Below, one piece after another: positions 1-13,700 of a DNA stretch of 64,000 bases (position 1 is its first letter; each line of letters starts with the position of its first letter). The translations under genes were made by a program, and so were the position numbers. The stretch comes from Anaeramoeba flamelloides. Taxonomy: Eukaryota > Metamonada > Anaeramoebidae. Location: assembly GCA_027625915.1 (NCBI GenBank), contig JANTQA010000023.1:9300001-9364000 (forward strand), written 5' to 3'. The notes beneath the pieces are model-generated. The model was not told the DNA's origin. It was given only the letters and a program-made list of their open reading frames with translations, and ran no database searches.

Positions 1-305
1 AGTTAGAATAGTTTACTAACATTTCCAAATAAAAAGAAATGATAAAGGAATTATATTTATTCTTAAATGTTTTTTGAATTGCCTTTCTTATTTCTTCAAT
101 AAATTCTTCGTTTGATTTGAATTCCTCATTCCAGAATTTTTCTAAAACCTTCGATATGAATTCAAATTCAAATTTTAATGCCAAATAGCTGATGTTTTTT
201 GCTATTTTCAATGGATTTAATGAGTTTATTAATAATTTCATTGATTTTTGAATATAACCATCATCATAGAAATAATTATTATTTTTATCGTCTTCATCGT
301 TGTTG

Positions 306-351
<46 letters not shown>

Positions 352-2097
352 TCTCATTCCCATTCTCATTCTCATCGTCATTATTACCAAAACCAAAGTT
401 GTCATCAAAATCATTGATTTCATCATCGTCATCCGATTCGTCACGATAGCCATTTAGAAAATCTTCATTATTTCCTTCATTTTCGGTATTACCTATCTTA
501 TTTTCGTCCTTCTGTTCCTTTTCATGACGTTTTTTCCCATCATTTGTCATGCCCTTGTCAATACTGTTATCACCATCCTCATTGTTCTCACCATCGTTGT
601 CATTCTCATCATTGCTCTCCCTCTTTTTATCATTTAAATTATTTTTATAAATTAATAAGGGCAATAGGCTAATTAAATTAAAAATGATCAATTTTTCAGA
701 ATCCTTTTCAATAATTTGAGTAAAATTGATATATGTGAATTTTGAAAATAAGATCAGAATTTCCTTTTGACAACTTTTAAATTGTATTCCTTTCCTTATT
801 AAGATTTGCAAACCAAGAAATTCCTTTTCAAATTTTTGTGGCATTATTTTAAAAATTTTGGTGTAAGTTTCCAAATTGTTGATATCCTTTTTAAATAATA
901 TTATCAAAATTTTTAAGATCTGCTTGAAAAAAAATTGATTGGAAATATTCAATAGCGAAGTAATTGACCAAAATAAAGAAGGCGAGTTGATCAGTGAATT
1001 AATTTTTTTCGTCAAATGCTTGATTGTCAGTATAATTTCCAGGGACAAAAAATTGATCTTTTGAAACGATTTGAAGTTTCGAGCCAAGGTTTCAATTAGT
1101 GAATCAATAATTGAATTCACCAATACATTATTCTTTTTGATATTAATGTTTAGTGCACGGAAGATCTGATAAGATCTGGCGCTGTAGTTTAAAACATTAT
1201 TTGGCAAATTTTTATCGAAAATCAGACCATTGGCAAATTTTAAAGAATAAAGCGACCAATTTTTTTTTAAATTCGGATCTTTGGAAGAAAATATTTTGAT
1301 CGTTTTGAAAATGTAATATCTTAAAATCCTTTCTGATTTTAGTTTTAATTTATTGTTACACTTTCTATATTCAAAATTCCAAGGTGATTTTGATTTAATA
1401 TTTCTTAAATTTTCAATTAATTCATTTGATAATGATAAGATTTCTTTATTAATTTTAGTGTTTTCCAAATTAATATTTTGTTTTTTATTACTGTGATTTT
1501 TATCATCTAACAAATCATTTAAAGTTAAATTATTTGAAGAATTGTTATTAATAATTAAATTAATAATTAAATTTTCAATTAATAATTTTGAATGATAAAA
1601 AACAATCGGCGAGGGATGATCGAACGATAAAAAAGAGCAATGTAGCAAATACACCAAATTATTTATTAAAGACTTTTGAGGAATTTTATTAATAATTTCC
1701 GATAAAAAAACCATGCCAATATGAAAGATACCAATATAATTTTTCATTTTTTTGGAATTGTTTTTTTTTATTAGACCATTGAAAAGATTGTTATCTGCCA
1801 AATTATTTAGTAAATTATCAGATAGCCCATTAAATGAATTAAAATGTGTCGAATTAACAGTCTCTTCAGATCGTGTTTTTAATTTTTTGATTTGAATATT
1901 AATATTATTGCCTTTATCATTATTATCATTATTATCATTATTATTGTTCTTATTATTATTATTATTTTCAATATTATTATTATCATTATTATTAGAATTA
2001 GAATTATCATTGCTTTTGTTTTCTTTTTTATTATTAATATTATCATTCTTATCATTTTTTTGCTTTTTTTTTTGGTGATTATCAACATTATTATTAG

Positions 2098-2130
<33 letters not shown>

Positions 2131-2949
2131 TATTATTTTTATTATCATTATCATGATCATTATCATTATCATTGTTATCGTTATTCTTATTCTTCTTCTT
2201 ATTTTCATTATCATTTAATAAAATTTTCAAGTCATTTGGATACTTTTTTAACGATTTACTTTTTTTTTTACTTTTAATTCTTCGAAGTGATCTTCTTTTA
2301 TGGATGTTTTTTTTTTTTGATAAATTAACATAATTTCTTAAATGCTTTGAAAAGGTTGTAAATTGATTATCCTTTTGATAGATATTAAACCAATCAAAAT
2401 TAATTTGAGAAATTTCCATATTAGAATTTCTTTTCTTCCAAATTTTGGATAAACTTTTTGAATAATCGATTTTATTATTTATTTGAAAAATTAAATTACA
2501 ATTTTTTTGGTTCAATTGAATTTGGGCAATTAATATATTTTCAAAATAACGATTACCATTATTGTTATCCATTAAATAAGAAATAATTTTTTTACTGGTG
2601 TAAATTATTTCCTTTATGGGCCGTTCGCTGGAAAGTTTTAATAAAAAGTGGATTATATAAATTAAATTATCCATTTTTTTGGCTAATGTGTTCCATATTT
2701 TTGATAAAATATCTGAATTGATTAATACTCGATCCATTGTAATAATATATACTTCTTGGATTAAATATAAAAATTTATTATAATTTAAACTATCCTCATT
2801 ATTACTATTTTGCTTTTTTTCAGTGCCAACATCAATGTTGTTATTTTTTTTGTTTTTTTTATTTTTATGATTATTATTATTATTATTAGCATTATCGTTA
2901 TCACCATCATTCGTTGGTGTGTTATTCAATTTTGTAATGTTTAGAGATA

Positions 2950-2998
<49 letters not shown>

Positions 2999-5900
2999 GT
3001 TGTTGTTTTTAATTTTTTTTAAATTTAAATTCTTAATCCAGGGTAATAAAGAAATTAGCAACCCCCTTTTGCGTTCTTCAATTGAAATTGATTGATTTAA
3101 ATTTTGTAATTTTTTTTCAAAATCTATATTAAAATTCCAATATTTGTCAATTAATTCAAAGCAAATTTTCCATGATAATTTTGGCAATTTTTTTGCTAAT
3201 AAATTAGAAAAGTTCATTTGCCTTGCGATGGAATTATTGTTTGACAAATTAATTAAATTGATCTCTTCTTTTAAAAATGGGAATTTTATTGTCAAAATCT
3301 CCTTTGTCAAATACAATAGATGGTGCTGCTTGTTTAGGTTGATGGCATTTAAACAGAGGCAAATTAATAAATGGTCAGGGATCATCAATTTATCTTTGAT
3401 TATTTTTTTAAATAATTGGAATAAAAAATAGCAATCGATCGAGGGTGTTTTGGAGTAGCATAAGGTAATCATCAATTTTAAAGAGACATTTTGATTTGAA
3501 AAGAAGTTTTTGATTGATAGCTTGATTAATTTTTCGAGATTGTTCCTTTCCTGGTTCAATTTTAAATTAACCAATTCCTTGAGCCATATCAATATTGCCC
3601 TTTCCTGGAAATTTTCAAAATTGTTTATTTCCATTTTCAGCAATAACGAGCTAATGGCCTTAATTGAATTAATTTTCAACGCAGAAATTTTCAAATTGCA
3701 AGTTTCAATCCACCAATTTTGATCTCTCGATCCAGAAACCTTGTTTTTAGCCAGCTTTTTGATGTTCTTTGTTTCATTGGAATACCCATTTTTACTACTT
3801 TGCCCAATTCCACTCCAAATCCTGATTATTTGGAAGATGCTAAACGCCTTTTTGGAATTAAAATTGAACATGAATTTATAATACAAATTGGTGATTTTGT
3901 CTGTTATTAGGCAAAAGTTTTGTCTTATTGATAAATATTCAGAATTAAATTGCACCTCTTGGTTTTCGTAAAACCAATTACAAACTTCCAAAATTAATTT
4001 CAAATAGAATTCTCTGACTAGATCGGTCATAATGAGGGTCTTTTTGCTAACACGCGAAACGATCGCCCAGCACAATTTTAAAAAATCATTGATTTTGGTT
4101 TTAAATGGGGGCAAAGATGAAGACGATTGCTCGTTGGTTTTTTTTTTTTTCAAGATTTTGTCCAAATAGTCATTTAAAAACGGTATGAGGAACTCCAATG
4201 CCGTTGAATTCAAATTGGATAATGCATAGATGGCGATCTTTGATTGCTTTCGTTTGCTATTAGTGTTGCCGTTAATTTCTTCGCTTAGCAAATCAATCAT
4301 TTCCTGGAATTTATTTAAAAGGACTGGTTTTTCAAAATGCTTTGGGTGAATGGAACTGATTATTATGGAACTAAAGTTTTTCCATTTTTCCATTTTGTTC
4401 GTGTAATTCCTGATAATTTCAATTTCGCCATAATTTTTTAAATTAAATAAATTCAACTTTTCAATCCCCTGCTGAGATAAATCAAAAAGTAATGTTGCTA
4501 GATTCGGATTAATTCTAGTATAGTTCCGAATCGTTGAATAAAAAATCCGACACCAAAAATTGTATTTTATTGGTTCCATGGAGTCGATTAGGTTTTTTAT
4601 TTTGATTATTTTTTTACTTTTACCTTTGTTTCTATTGTTGTAATTATTATTATTATTAATCAAACTATTTTGAGAATTATTCATATCAATATTATCAATA
4701 TTCATACTTTGGTTATTATTTAGAGTATTAATGCTTTGGCTATGGATATTTAGATTATTGCTGCGATTGCTATTATTATTTACCTTATGTTTCAATTCTT
4801 TTAATTTTTTTAATTCCTTAATTAATTGTATGATACTATTTTTTTCATTGTACACGAGCCATTTAAATTTCAGGGGATCCTCAAGTGGGATACCAATCAA
4901 CGAATTGATTTTATTGTTTTCAATTGACTTTAGTAACTTCATAAAGCTTGTATTATTTTTATTTGTTAAATTTAATTCCTTTTGAATTTTATATAATGTT
5001 TTTAACGCTAAAAAGGATTGTGTTCGAATTTTAAGATTAAAATCACAAATAAATAATATTAAAATGGTTTCGCATTTGACAATATTAAATTCCTCTATTT
5101 TGTAACTTTTTAAAAACTTTTTTCGAATTTTTAACAATTTATTATCGATCATGTTAATGATTTTTTTATTTTTGGTTTTCATTTTCCCCATGTTGCTCAG
5201 ATTATTGTTTTCATTTTCATTTTGATTTTGATTTTTTTGCTTTTTAATATTTTCATTTTCATTGTTATTGTCTTGGCCATTATTGCTATTTGTATTTTTG
5301 TTACCTTTAATATTGCTGTTGGCGCTGATGTTATTTTGGTAATTGTGATTATTTTGAGTATTATTTTTTTTTAGGAAATCTAATTTTTTATTAATCAAAT
5401 AATTCAAATAAATTTGATAAAAATTGCCAATTTTCTTTAAAGTGTTGATAATCAATTGCGTGTTTTGATAGGGGATTAATAATAAAATTTCAGTTAATTT
5501 GATTATATTTTGAATTCTTAAACTCGAAATATTTTCAATGATATAAATTATAATCTTTTCTGATAAATTGTTAATATTTGGATCACAATGCAAAGTATAC
5601 CTTGATAATATTTCACAAATGTTGCTTGGTATGGGAAATAAAATGGGAATTAATTTTAACAAGCTTTGTAAAATCAATGAGGAATACAATTCCTTTTTTT
5701 GTTCGCTTTCATTCATCGAGCGAGATCGGTTTCTTGCCTGGCTGAATAATAAATTTGATCCATAATTTTTGTTGATCTGGATTAAATTCTGTTCCACTAT
5801 CATAATAATGTTATCCAAATATTTTTCTATTGGCAACGATAATAAATAATCGATTTTATTATCAATCAAAATCGAGACCAACAAATTTAAACCAAGTAAT

Positions 5901-7572
5901 AATCTTTCCTGGGGTAAATTTGTCCTTTCCGGTGGTATCACTTTAAAAATGATGTTATCCATAACAAAATTGAAATCCCAATTTGCCAAAATATAGATTA
6001 GCTTTTCTAAGCAATTTAAAGACAATTTGTCAAAAATGAAATTTGATTTTTTCTTTTTAAAGGGGTATATTTTTTCTAAAATTGGCTTCAGGAGATGGAT
6101 AGTCTTTTGTTGTGAATTTCGGACACTTGTTATTCTCAAATATATTTCACAAATATTGGTAAAGCATTCAATCCCATCAATGCGCTTTTTCCCCTTGTCA
6201 TTTAAAAATTTTTGAATCAGTTTTAAATAATCTGGAAATTTTGTGACTAATTCTTTAGAATCGGAAACACACAAAATGGCAGTATATAAGTGCAGCCCAG
6301 ATTCGTTTTCCTTCTTAGATTTTAATAGTTCGTTGCTAATCGTTTCAAAGGGTTTAACATTATGGTACCATAATGTGTAATCTAAGTTCTCAAATCGCTG
6401 GAGAAGAGCAGGCCTTTTTAAGAGCTTTGAGACCGATAGCGCAAACAGATATCGTTCCTTCTTATTACTTTTTAATTTCACAAAAAAGTTCTTGATGACA
6501 GTGAGAAAATGCGTGCTTATCTCAAGCCCATTTGGGGTGCTAACATCTAAATTGATAAATTGAAATGATCGTAAATACCCCAGACGATCCTTTGCAACCT
6601 CGCTTTTATTTAACAGCCCAAACAGCTTGTTCCCAATTAACTTCAAATGCGTGCTGCTTAAAAGCGAGATTAATTTCGAATACTTGCCAAGAGTTATCTC
6701 AAGGTTTGAGTGAAGAATTAAAATGGTTTGGCTTTTTTCATTTTTGGTTTGGATAAAAGGCTCATCACGAAGCATTTGATCTACTTCAACATAGCTGGAT
6801 ATAATTAATGAAATTATTTGATCCATAACTCGTGGTGAAACACCAGTCTTCCTACTAACTAATAACTTTTTGATAATCTTTGTAAAGACAAATTCCAATA
6901 AATTCTTTTTGTTTTTTTTTGTAGTGGGTTTTTGTTTGGGATTTGTTGTTTATTGTGGATTGTTTTTGTTTTTGGTTTTTTGTTTTTGGTTTATTGTTTA
7001 TTGTTTATTGTTTATTGTTTTGGGTTTATTGTTTATTGTTTTATTGTTTTTTGTTTAGGGTTTATTGTTTATTGTTGGTTGTTGATTGTTTTTGGTTTAT
7101 TGTTTATTGTTTTGTGTTTGTTGGGTTTTTTTTATTGTTTTTTTTTTTAAAAAAATTAAGGAAAGGGAATTTGAAGAAAGGTCACAAGAACAAGGAGAAA
7201 GAGATACTTTTTTTTGGCAATAAGAACATTGTTTCTCATTAAAAACACCTTTTTTAGTTGATCTATGAAGTTAATTTTAGGGAAAAAAATTTTGAATAAA
7301 CAAAAGTGTAAGCCAAATAAAAACAAAATATTTTTTATCAATAAAAATAACAAAAAAAAAAAGAAAAAAGAAAAAAAAAAATTTGTTTCTTTTTTTTACA
7401 ATTCGTTTGATGATCGCTCAGATAATGTTTTTAAATATTCTTCTCGCCATTTTAAAATTGAAATTATGATATTTGAAGTAAATTTTGTTGAAATTGATGT
7501 TAAGATCCTAATAGAATTAAAAAGTCTAATTTGATCTTTGTATTTAAAGGAATTTAGTGAGTAAAAATTGTT
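1..7572 (-). CDS. Furry/Tao3/Mor2/PAG1-family giant scaffold protein (partial at both ends)
   Basis: One minus-strand frame is open from 6904 to the left edge (about 2,300 codons, no stop). Two upstream exons join in phase: 7400-7572 and 7208-7262, with introns 7263-7399 and 6905-7207. Furry-family landmarks: an N-terminal helical block ending in ILKWREEYLKTL (exon 7400-7572), then NLLEFVFTKIIKKLL just after 6904, matching the 'LAxxFIFCxVLIEVL' helix; an NWDFNFVMDNIIF..PERTNLPQERLLLGLNLL block near 5850-6000; and ERKRGLLISLLPWIKNL near 3020-3090, like the central 'PWM.N' block. Furry proteins are HEAT-like scaffolds of NDR/LATS kinase (morphogenesis/RAM) signalling controlling polarity and cytokinesis. 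Species-specific inserts are Asn runs (near 2951-2998 and 1900-2000), a Lys run (about 2101-2130) and an Asp run (about 308-350). The first coding exon is not identified: the exon at 7572 opens at an acceptor (AG 7573-7574) with an in-frame TAG before it. The C-terminus lies outside the window. Confidence 0.82.
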
Positions 7573-7619
7573 CTATGTTTCGTGGAGTGAATCGGAAATT
7601 GTGGGTTTGTAAAGATAAC

Positions 7620-7652
<33 letters not shown>

Positions 7653-10600
7653 TAGAAGAGATTTATTAACAACAAGAGAAATTTATGAAGAGAGATTAGC
7701 ATTTAAAATGAAATAATTACAGTCCTGGTCACATTGTTAATGAAAAGAGTCACACTATTACTAAATTCTGACAACGAAAGTTCTATTATTCTAATTTGAA
7801 GAGAAGACATAAAAAATTTATATTCTTTAAATCAAAAAAGAAAATGAAAACTTTTTAATTGTAAATTTTTGAGGATCTTTTTCAGATGTAAAATATCCTT
7901 TGTAAACAACATTTGTGGGTAGGTATATATTTCTGCAATGATTCAACGGATTTCAAATTATTCCAAATTATTTTTTTAGTTATGAATTTCTTATCAAAAC
8001 AGTTTTATTAATTTTCAATTCTTCGAAAAAACATTTCAGACAATTGACTTGTGTTAAAACCCAAAAAGTTTATTTTTCTGCAAATAGGATAAATTGGTTG
8101 TTAATTTTGATACAATAAAAAACTCAAAATTCTTAAACCCAATTTCATTAAAGAATATAGGAAACTATTTTCAGAAAACAAAGAAATTCTCTCCCAACTA
8201 CTTTTTCAAAAAATCAAGACAAGTACAAAAAAAATCGGTAGGATAAGATTTCATTTTCAATATTTTACTTAGTTTTTTTTACTTGTTCCAAAAGTCATTG
8301 GGGCAAGTTAATCATTTTATTATGAGAGTGGTATCGAGTAGCGGCCAACTGTTCCGTGTGTAGGAGTTCATAGTTGGTGTCAAAAAACCCTTGAAAAAAT
8401 TTATTAGTATTTAAAAGTAAAAAGTGATAAAATTTTTGATGATTATCTTTATTTCAAGTTGAATATCTGACTTTAATTCAGGATATTTTATTTATCCAGT
8501 AAAATACTAATGTATATCTAAAAACGATCAAACAAATAAAATGATCATAAATTTCAATATGGTTATTGAATAATAAATGATAAGAAAATAAAGAATTTTT
8601 TTGCAATTTTTTTTTTTAAAATAGAGTCACAAATTAAAACCTACTTTGAAACAATCTATTTCTAAAGGAAAAACCACGATATGGTTTGTAAATTGTTAAG
8701 CACTTATGACACCAATACCCATGCATTACTTGGAAACTCAATTGTTGATGATAATTAAGAAGTTGGAGTGAAAATTTTTTTAATTTTTTTTTAAACACAA
8801 AACTCTAATGAAAAAATTTTTTCGATTGAAAATTTCGCATTTGCTAATTGTTCAATTTTTAATATCTTCACTTAGAATAAATATGATTGACTGATAAGAG
8901 ATTTTCGATCAAAAATTATTTTTATAAATATTTAATAATTTAAGTTGAAAAATCCACTTTTCCAGGTTCTATTATGAGTTTTTCTAAAATTCATGTTCAT
9001 AAAAATTGTTCAACCTTAAGTGGGATACGATAGGATTATATTTTAGAAGTATTTTAAAACTAATAAATATTTTTTAAATGGTGAATCAATTATTTTGACA
9101 ATTAAAGAATTATTTATAGATTTAAATTGAATATATTAATTGTCAAAATAATTGATTCACCATTTAAAAAATATTTATTAGTTTTAAAATACTTCTAAAA
9201 TATAATCCTATCGTATCCCAATTAAGAAAGAAAAATTTTTATTTCAAGGTCTCCAAAATTTTAATTTAGTCACTTATAGATGATAAAAATAAATCATTTC
9301 ACAAGAGTTGATCTTATTAATCTTGAGTTTTTTTAATTTCTCTGTCTTTTTATTCAGACTTCGAGATAAAATTTGTGACTTTTAAGATGAAAATATCTAA
9401 AAGAAAAAACGGATTAGTAGTGGTTTTAGGTCTATTTCTTTTTTTATCAAGATCATGTTTTTTTTCAACTAATAATGAGAATATAAATATTTTTGCTGGG
9501 TTGAAAGAAAAATAGTTAATATATTCAGGGAAAATGAAAGTAAAATGACTTCTTTTGTGTTAAGAAAAAAATATTCAAATTAATTACTATTAAATTGAAA
9601 AAAAATCACAATAGAATCTGGTAAATTGAATTTATCAACTTAAATTGAAAAATATCTTGAAAAATCTTCATATGAGCTGGAAAATTGGATTTTTGAAATT
9701 AAATTGTAAAATAATCTTAAAAAATAATTTTTTGATCCAAGATCTTTTATTAATAAATCATCTTTATTATAATTAAAGTTATTAAAAAATGTAAAATTAG
9801 CAAAGTTTTCTTTTTTTTTTGAATATATTTTTTCGTGATCATAATGGGTGTTTTATTCAAATTAAAATAAATTATATCTCAAAGTTCAATCAGTAAAAGC
9901 TAAATTAAATCTCAAAACTTTTATTAAACATTCTAATTGACCCTATGAATTTCTTTAGATTGTTCTCCAATTTAGAGAACCAATATTTGTGGACCTGATA
10001 TAAAAAATAACATTTATGAATTATAAAATGAAAGAATAGAAAAACAATTTCGAATATAAAAGTTACATTTTTCAATTCGGTATCATTTTTTTTTAGCACC
10101 TTTTAAGTTCAGAGATGTATTTAAAGAAGTTGTTTTTTTTTAATTTAAAGATGATTGTCAAGGTTTTCCAAGTCATTTTTTAAAAAAACAACCCAATTCT
10201 GAATGTACTGATGTATTCATAATAAATTGTAAAAAAATAATCACTTCTACATTTTGTTTTTTCAAATCGATAACAATTACTTTCATTTCTGATTCTTAGT
10301 TCATCCAATAAATTGAAGAGTATTAGTACAAAGAAGATCAAACAAATCGAGATCGCAAATGACAACCTACTTCTAAGAAAACTCAATTTTTACAAAAGAA
10401 AAATAAGGAAAATAAAGTAAATATTAACATTGGTTTTTTTAAGCAAAGACAAATAAATACACAGTTTTATATTTAAAACGAATCAAATCAAATTAATGTT
10501 ATCACTTCATCAACAATAATAACCCACCAAATCCTTTTTATTATAGAAACTTTTATTTTTATATCTGTGTATATGAAATACTCCAAACAAACTTTTGTCG

Positions 10601-10737
10601 AAAAAAAAATGTTTTCTTTGATTTTAGTCCTTGATCTCATTGTTAAATATAATCTTTTTTAAAAACTTAAAAACAGAGTTTGATTTAAATCTTGGATCAA
10701 ATTAACAAATCATTTTTTATTGTTTTATAATACCTGA
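7573..10737. other. Gene-free AT-rich interval
   Basis: No frame here shows recognisable protein similarity or sustained coding composition. It must contain the 5' exon(s) and promoter of the Furry-like gene and the promoter of the kelch-kinase gene, but no element can be pinned down. It holds a long A run (about 7620-7648) and a 90-bp hairpin listed separately. The short frames at 9905-10099 and 10180-10386 are low-complexity or chance. Confidence 0.6.
9015..9226. repeat. Near-perfect 90-bp inverted repeat with 32-base loop
   Basis: Positions 9015-9104 are the reverse complement of 9137-9226 almost base for base; one mismatch is visible near the outer end (CTTAAG versus CTTAAT). The centre, 9105-9136, is a 32-base AT-rich loop. 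It has no coding potential. A long foldback of this kind is typical of a recent foldback/MITE-type element or of a transcribed hairpin; the sequence does not decide between them. Confidence 0.9.
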
Positions 10738-13700
10738 ATGTGGTCACAAGCAAAAGGAGTTGGTAAGACCCCGTCTGGTAGACATGCACATGCGACTGTG
10801 GTATGGAAAAAAAAAATTCTTTTTTTTGGAGGCTATTCAAAAAACTCCAAGACAGACACACAATATTTCCATAATGACTATTATACTTTAGACACAGGTA
10901 AACAAAATCCAAAATATCCTACCATTTCTTATTTCTGTTTTTTTCTTCAAGAACAAAAGAACAAAAGAACAAATGGAAAAAAGATAAAAGAAGATCAATT
11001 AACAAAGAAAAAAAATTCACTAAGAAAATATTCTGTTTATTATCCTCTTTTCCTTTGGTTTTGAAATAACAAATTAATAGGAAGCTTAAAATGGAGTAGG
11101 AAACGGATCAGTAATGCGCCCCCACCAAGAGCCGGACATACCTTTACATTACTTCCCCAAGCCTCACGATGTATTTTGTTTGGTGGATCAATGTCTCTTC
11201 TCGACTACTCAAACGAGCTTTATCAATTGGACTTTGAAGGAGGGAAATGGTACAAGTATCCTTCAAACCAACTCACACCAAAGCCTCGGCATGGACATAC
11301 AATGAATGTTATTTCAAAACACCAAATGTGCCTTTTTGGTGGATATAATTTTTCTCAAGGAGACTGTGATTTTTATAATGATCTTCATTTGCTTGATTTT
11401 GGTAAGAATTTCTTTCAGTTAATAGTTAAAATCATGATAAACAAAAACAGTGATTCGACAAAAACTTGAAAAACAAAAACAAAGAAAAAAACCAAAACAA
11501 AAAACATAAAACAAAAAACAAAACAAAATCCAAAACAAACACCTTTTTCAAAAATTTAATTCCAAAAAGCTTTTTTCAATTCCAAAAGAAAAAAAAATTT
11601 AAAGAGCACAAATAATGATTTTTACGATTGGGTTTTCATATTTTTCAAAATCTAGAAAACAGACAACAAAATTTTCTAAAAAAAAGAAAGAAAACTTCTC
11701 CCTGATTTTATTAAATTGTAAAATAGTGAAAAAAATAGCGGATAAGAAAAAAATAATGGACAAGCTTTTTGATTGTTAATATTAGGAAAATAGTCTTGTA
11801 ATTTCTTTTATTTAAAATCAAATCCTTTTTTTAAGAATCAAATTTTTAAAATTATAACTCACCCACTTATTAGAATGATGATTAATTAAAATACACTTGC
11901 CTCAAAACACCATTCATCAATCGATAAACAAAGAATAAAAATTATTTATTTTCCAAACTCTCTCGCAAACCTCTAGATAATCTCGATTATTTTTCAAAAT
12001 AGGTTGTGCTTCTTTAGGTTCTTATCAAACAATTAAATGAGTATTCTATAGATACCCCCACTTTAGTGAACTTTAGGTGGGTTTATTACTTCGGTTCATA
12101 AAAGATTTGGTTATTTTTTTTTTTTTTTATTTTTTAACGGAGGAGTTGTTAGTCCCTCTTGTTGGCCCGAATTCCTAAATTTTTATTTAGAAATTTTAAT
12201 AAAGACTCGAAAATTAGTCTATTACCCACAAGTGATAATAAATATATTGAATCTTTTTTAATAATAATATTAAAAATATTATTATTATTTAATATATTAG
12301 ATATATTAATTTTTTTTAATTCAGATATCGAAATTCTACGATTATTTTCATAGGCTGGGCAGTTCCAGAGAAAATGATCCAAATCTTCAATGATATCCAA
12401 ATTTTTTGATTTTTTGCATAATTTGCAAAATTTTGATTTATCTTTGTTCATAACATAAGAGTATCTGTTTAGATAATTTGTAAAATTTCGGAGTTTTAAA
12501 ATCGAAGTTGAACCCTTCCATTTTAAATATCTTTGTTGTTTGTTAATATTATTTTGAATAGAAATAATTTTTAAATATTTATGAACTTTCCAACTGGGAC
12601 TATTTTCTAGTTGTTTGATTCTATATTTCTCGAGTTCAATTTCGAGTTCTTTTAAGGTATTTGATTGCCAGTTAATATTTTCGAATTTCTGCTCTCTAAA
12701 TTTAAGATTATTAACTATTTGATTAAAATCCAAAATTTTTAATTTTTGGATTAGTTTAAATCTTCTTTTATATATTGTTATTCTTGCTGTGTCGATTTTG
12801 GCTTCTGTTTTATAAATAAGTCTGGGAGAGTGTGGATTTATTAATAAAAATTTTGTTATTTTTTTATTTATCCATACATCGATTGCATTGAAGTCTTTTT
12901 GTGTTAGATCAAATATTTCTAACCCATATAATAATTGACTATGTAAAACCGCTTTAAAAAAATGAATCTTTAATCCATTGGTGAATTTTTTTTGTTGTAG
13001 GATATTAATTAATTTTTTAAAATTGGCCTTAACTTTGTCAAAGTTAAACTTTAAGTGAGTTTGTTTATCAAGCCAAATCCCAAGATATAAAATTTCTTTT
13101 GGATTTGTAGTTTTTTTAGTTTTATCCTTATTCGGATTCATTCCAAAATCTCTAATCATTTTAAATATTTTCTCTACATGATAATTTATTTCTATTAGCG
13201 ATCCCTTCATAATTAATATCAAGTCATCTGCAAACATTTGTACATGTATTGCTAATGGTTTGAGTTTATCTAAAAGAAAATGAGTAATAAATCCAAATAA
13301 TAAAGGGGGCAGAGGATCACCCTGATAAACACCAATTCCTTCTTTTGAATAATAAGCTAATAAAAATTTTACAATAATTTCATTTTTTATAATTTTTTTA
13401 ATTGAATGATAGATTAAAGAATGATGAATAGAGTCAAAACATTTTTGTATATCTATTGTTACAATATAAATATTTTCTTTTTTAAATTTATTTTTGATTT
13501 TGTTAAATTCATTAAATAAATTTAAAACTGCTATTCTTGTATCTAGTTTTTTTTTTGAAACCGAATTGATTTTTTGAAACTAAATCCCAAGAGTCCTGAA
13601 TTCCAGCATATAATAATTTTAGAAAAAATCTTGGAAGAGTTTGATTAATTGAAATTGGTCGATAATTTATCGGAATCCCTTCGTCTCCAGATTTATGTAT

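Noticed and set aside
199-457. His-, Met- and Ile-run frames on both strands
   Set aside because: They are other-frame readings of the Asp-coding trinucleotide repeat in the Furry-like gene.
1879-2218. Lys/Ile-rich frames on both strands
   Set aside because: Shadows of the Asn/Asp/Lys runs of the Furry-like gene, whose own frame stays open here.
7156-7353. 65-codon minus frame starting MLFLLIKN
   Set aside because: It overlaps the better-supported small exon 7208-7262 in another frame and has no similarity; composition is intronic.
8330-8390. Locally GC-richer stretch that might be a tRNA or small RNA
   Set aside because: No cloverleaf, no TTCRA box or matching acceptor stem; no tRNA or rRNA was found anywhere in the window.
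9640-9880. Possible similarity to 32570-32740 (GATC.AAGATCT.TTATTAAT.AATCAT)
   Set aside because: Only one short block matches convincingly; not enough to call a repeat in AT-rich DNA.
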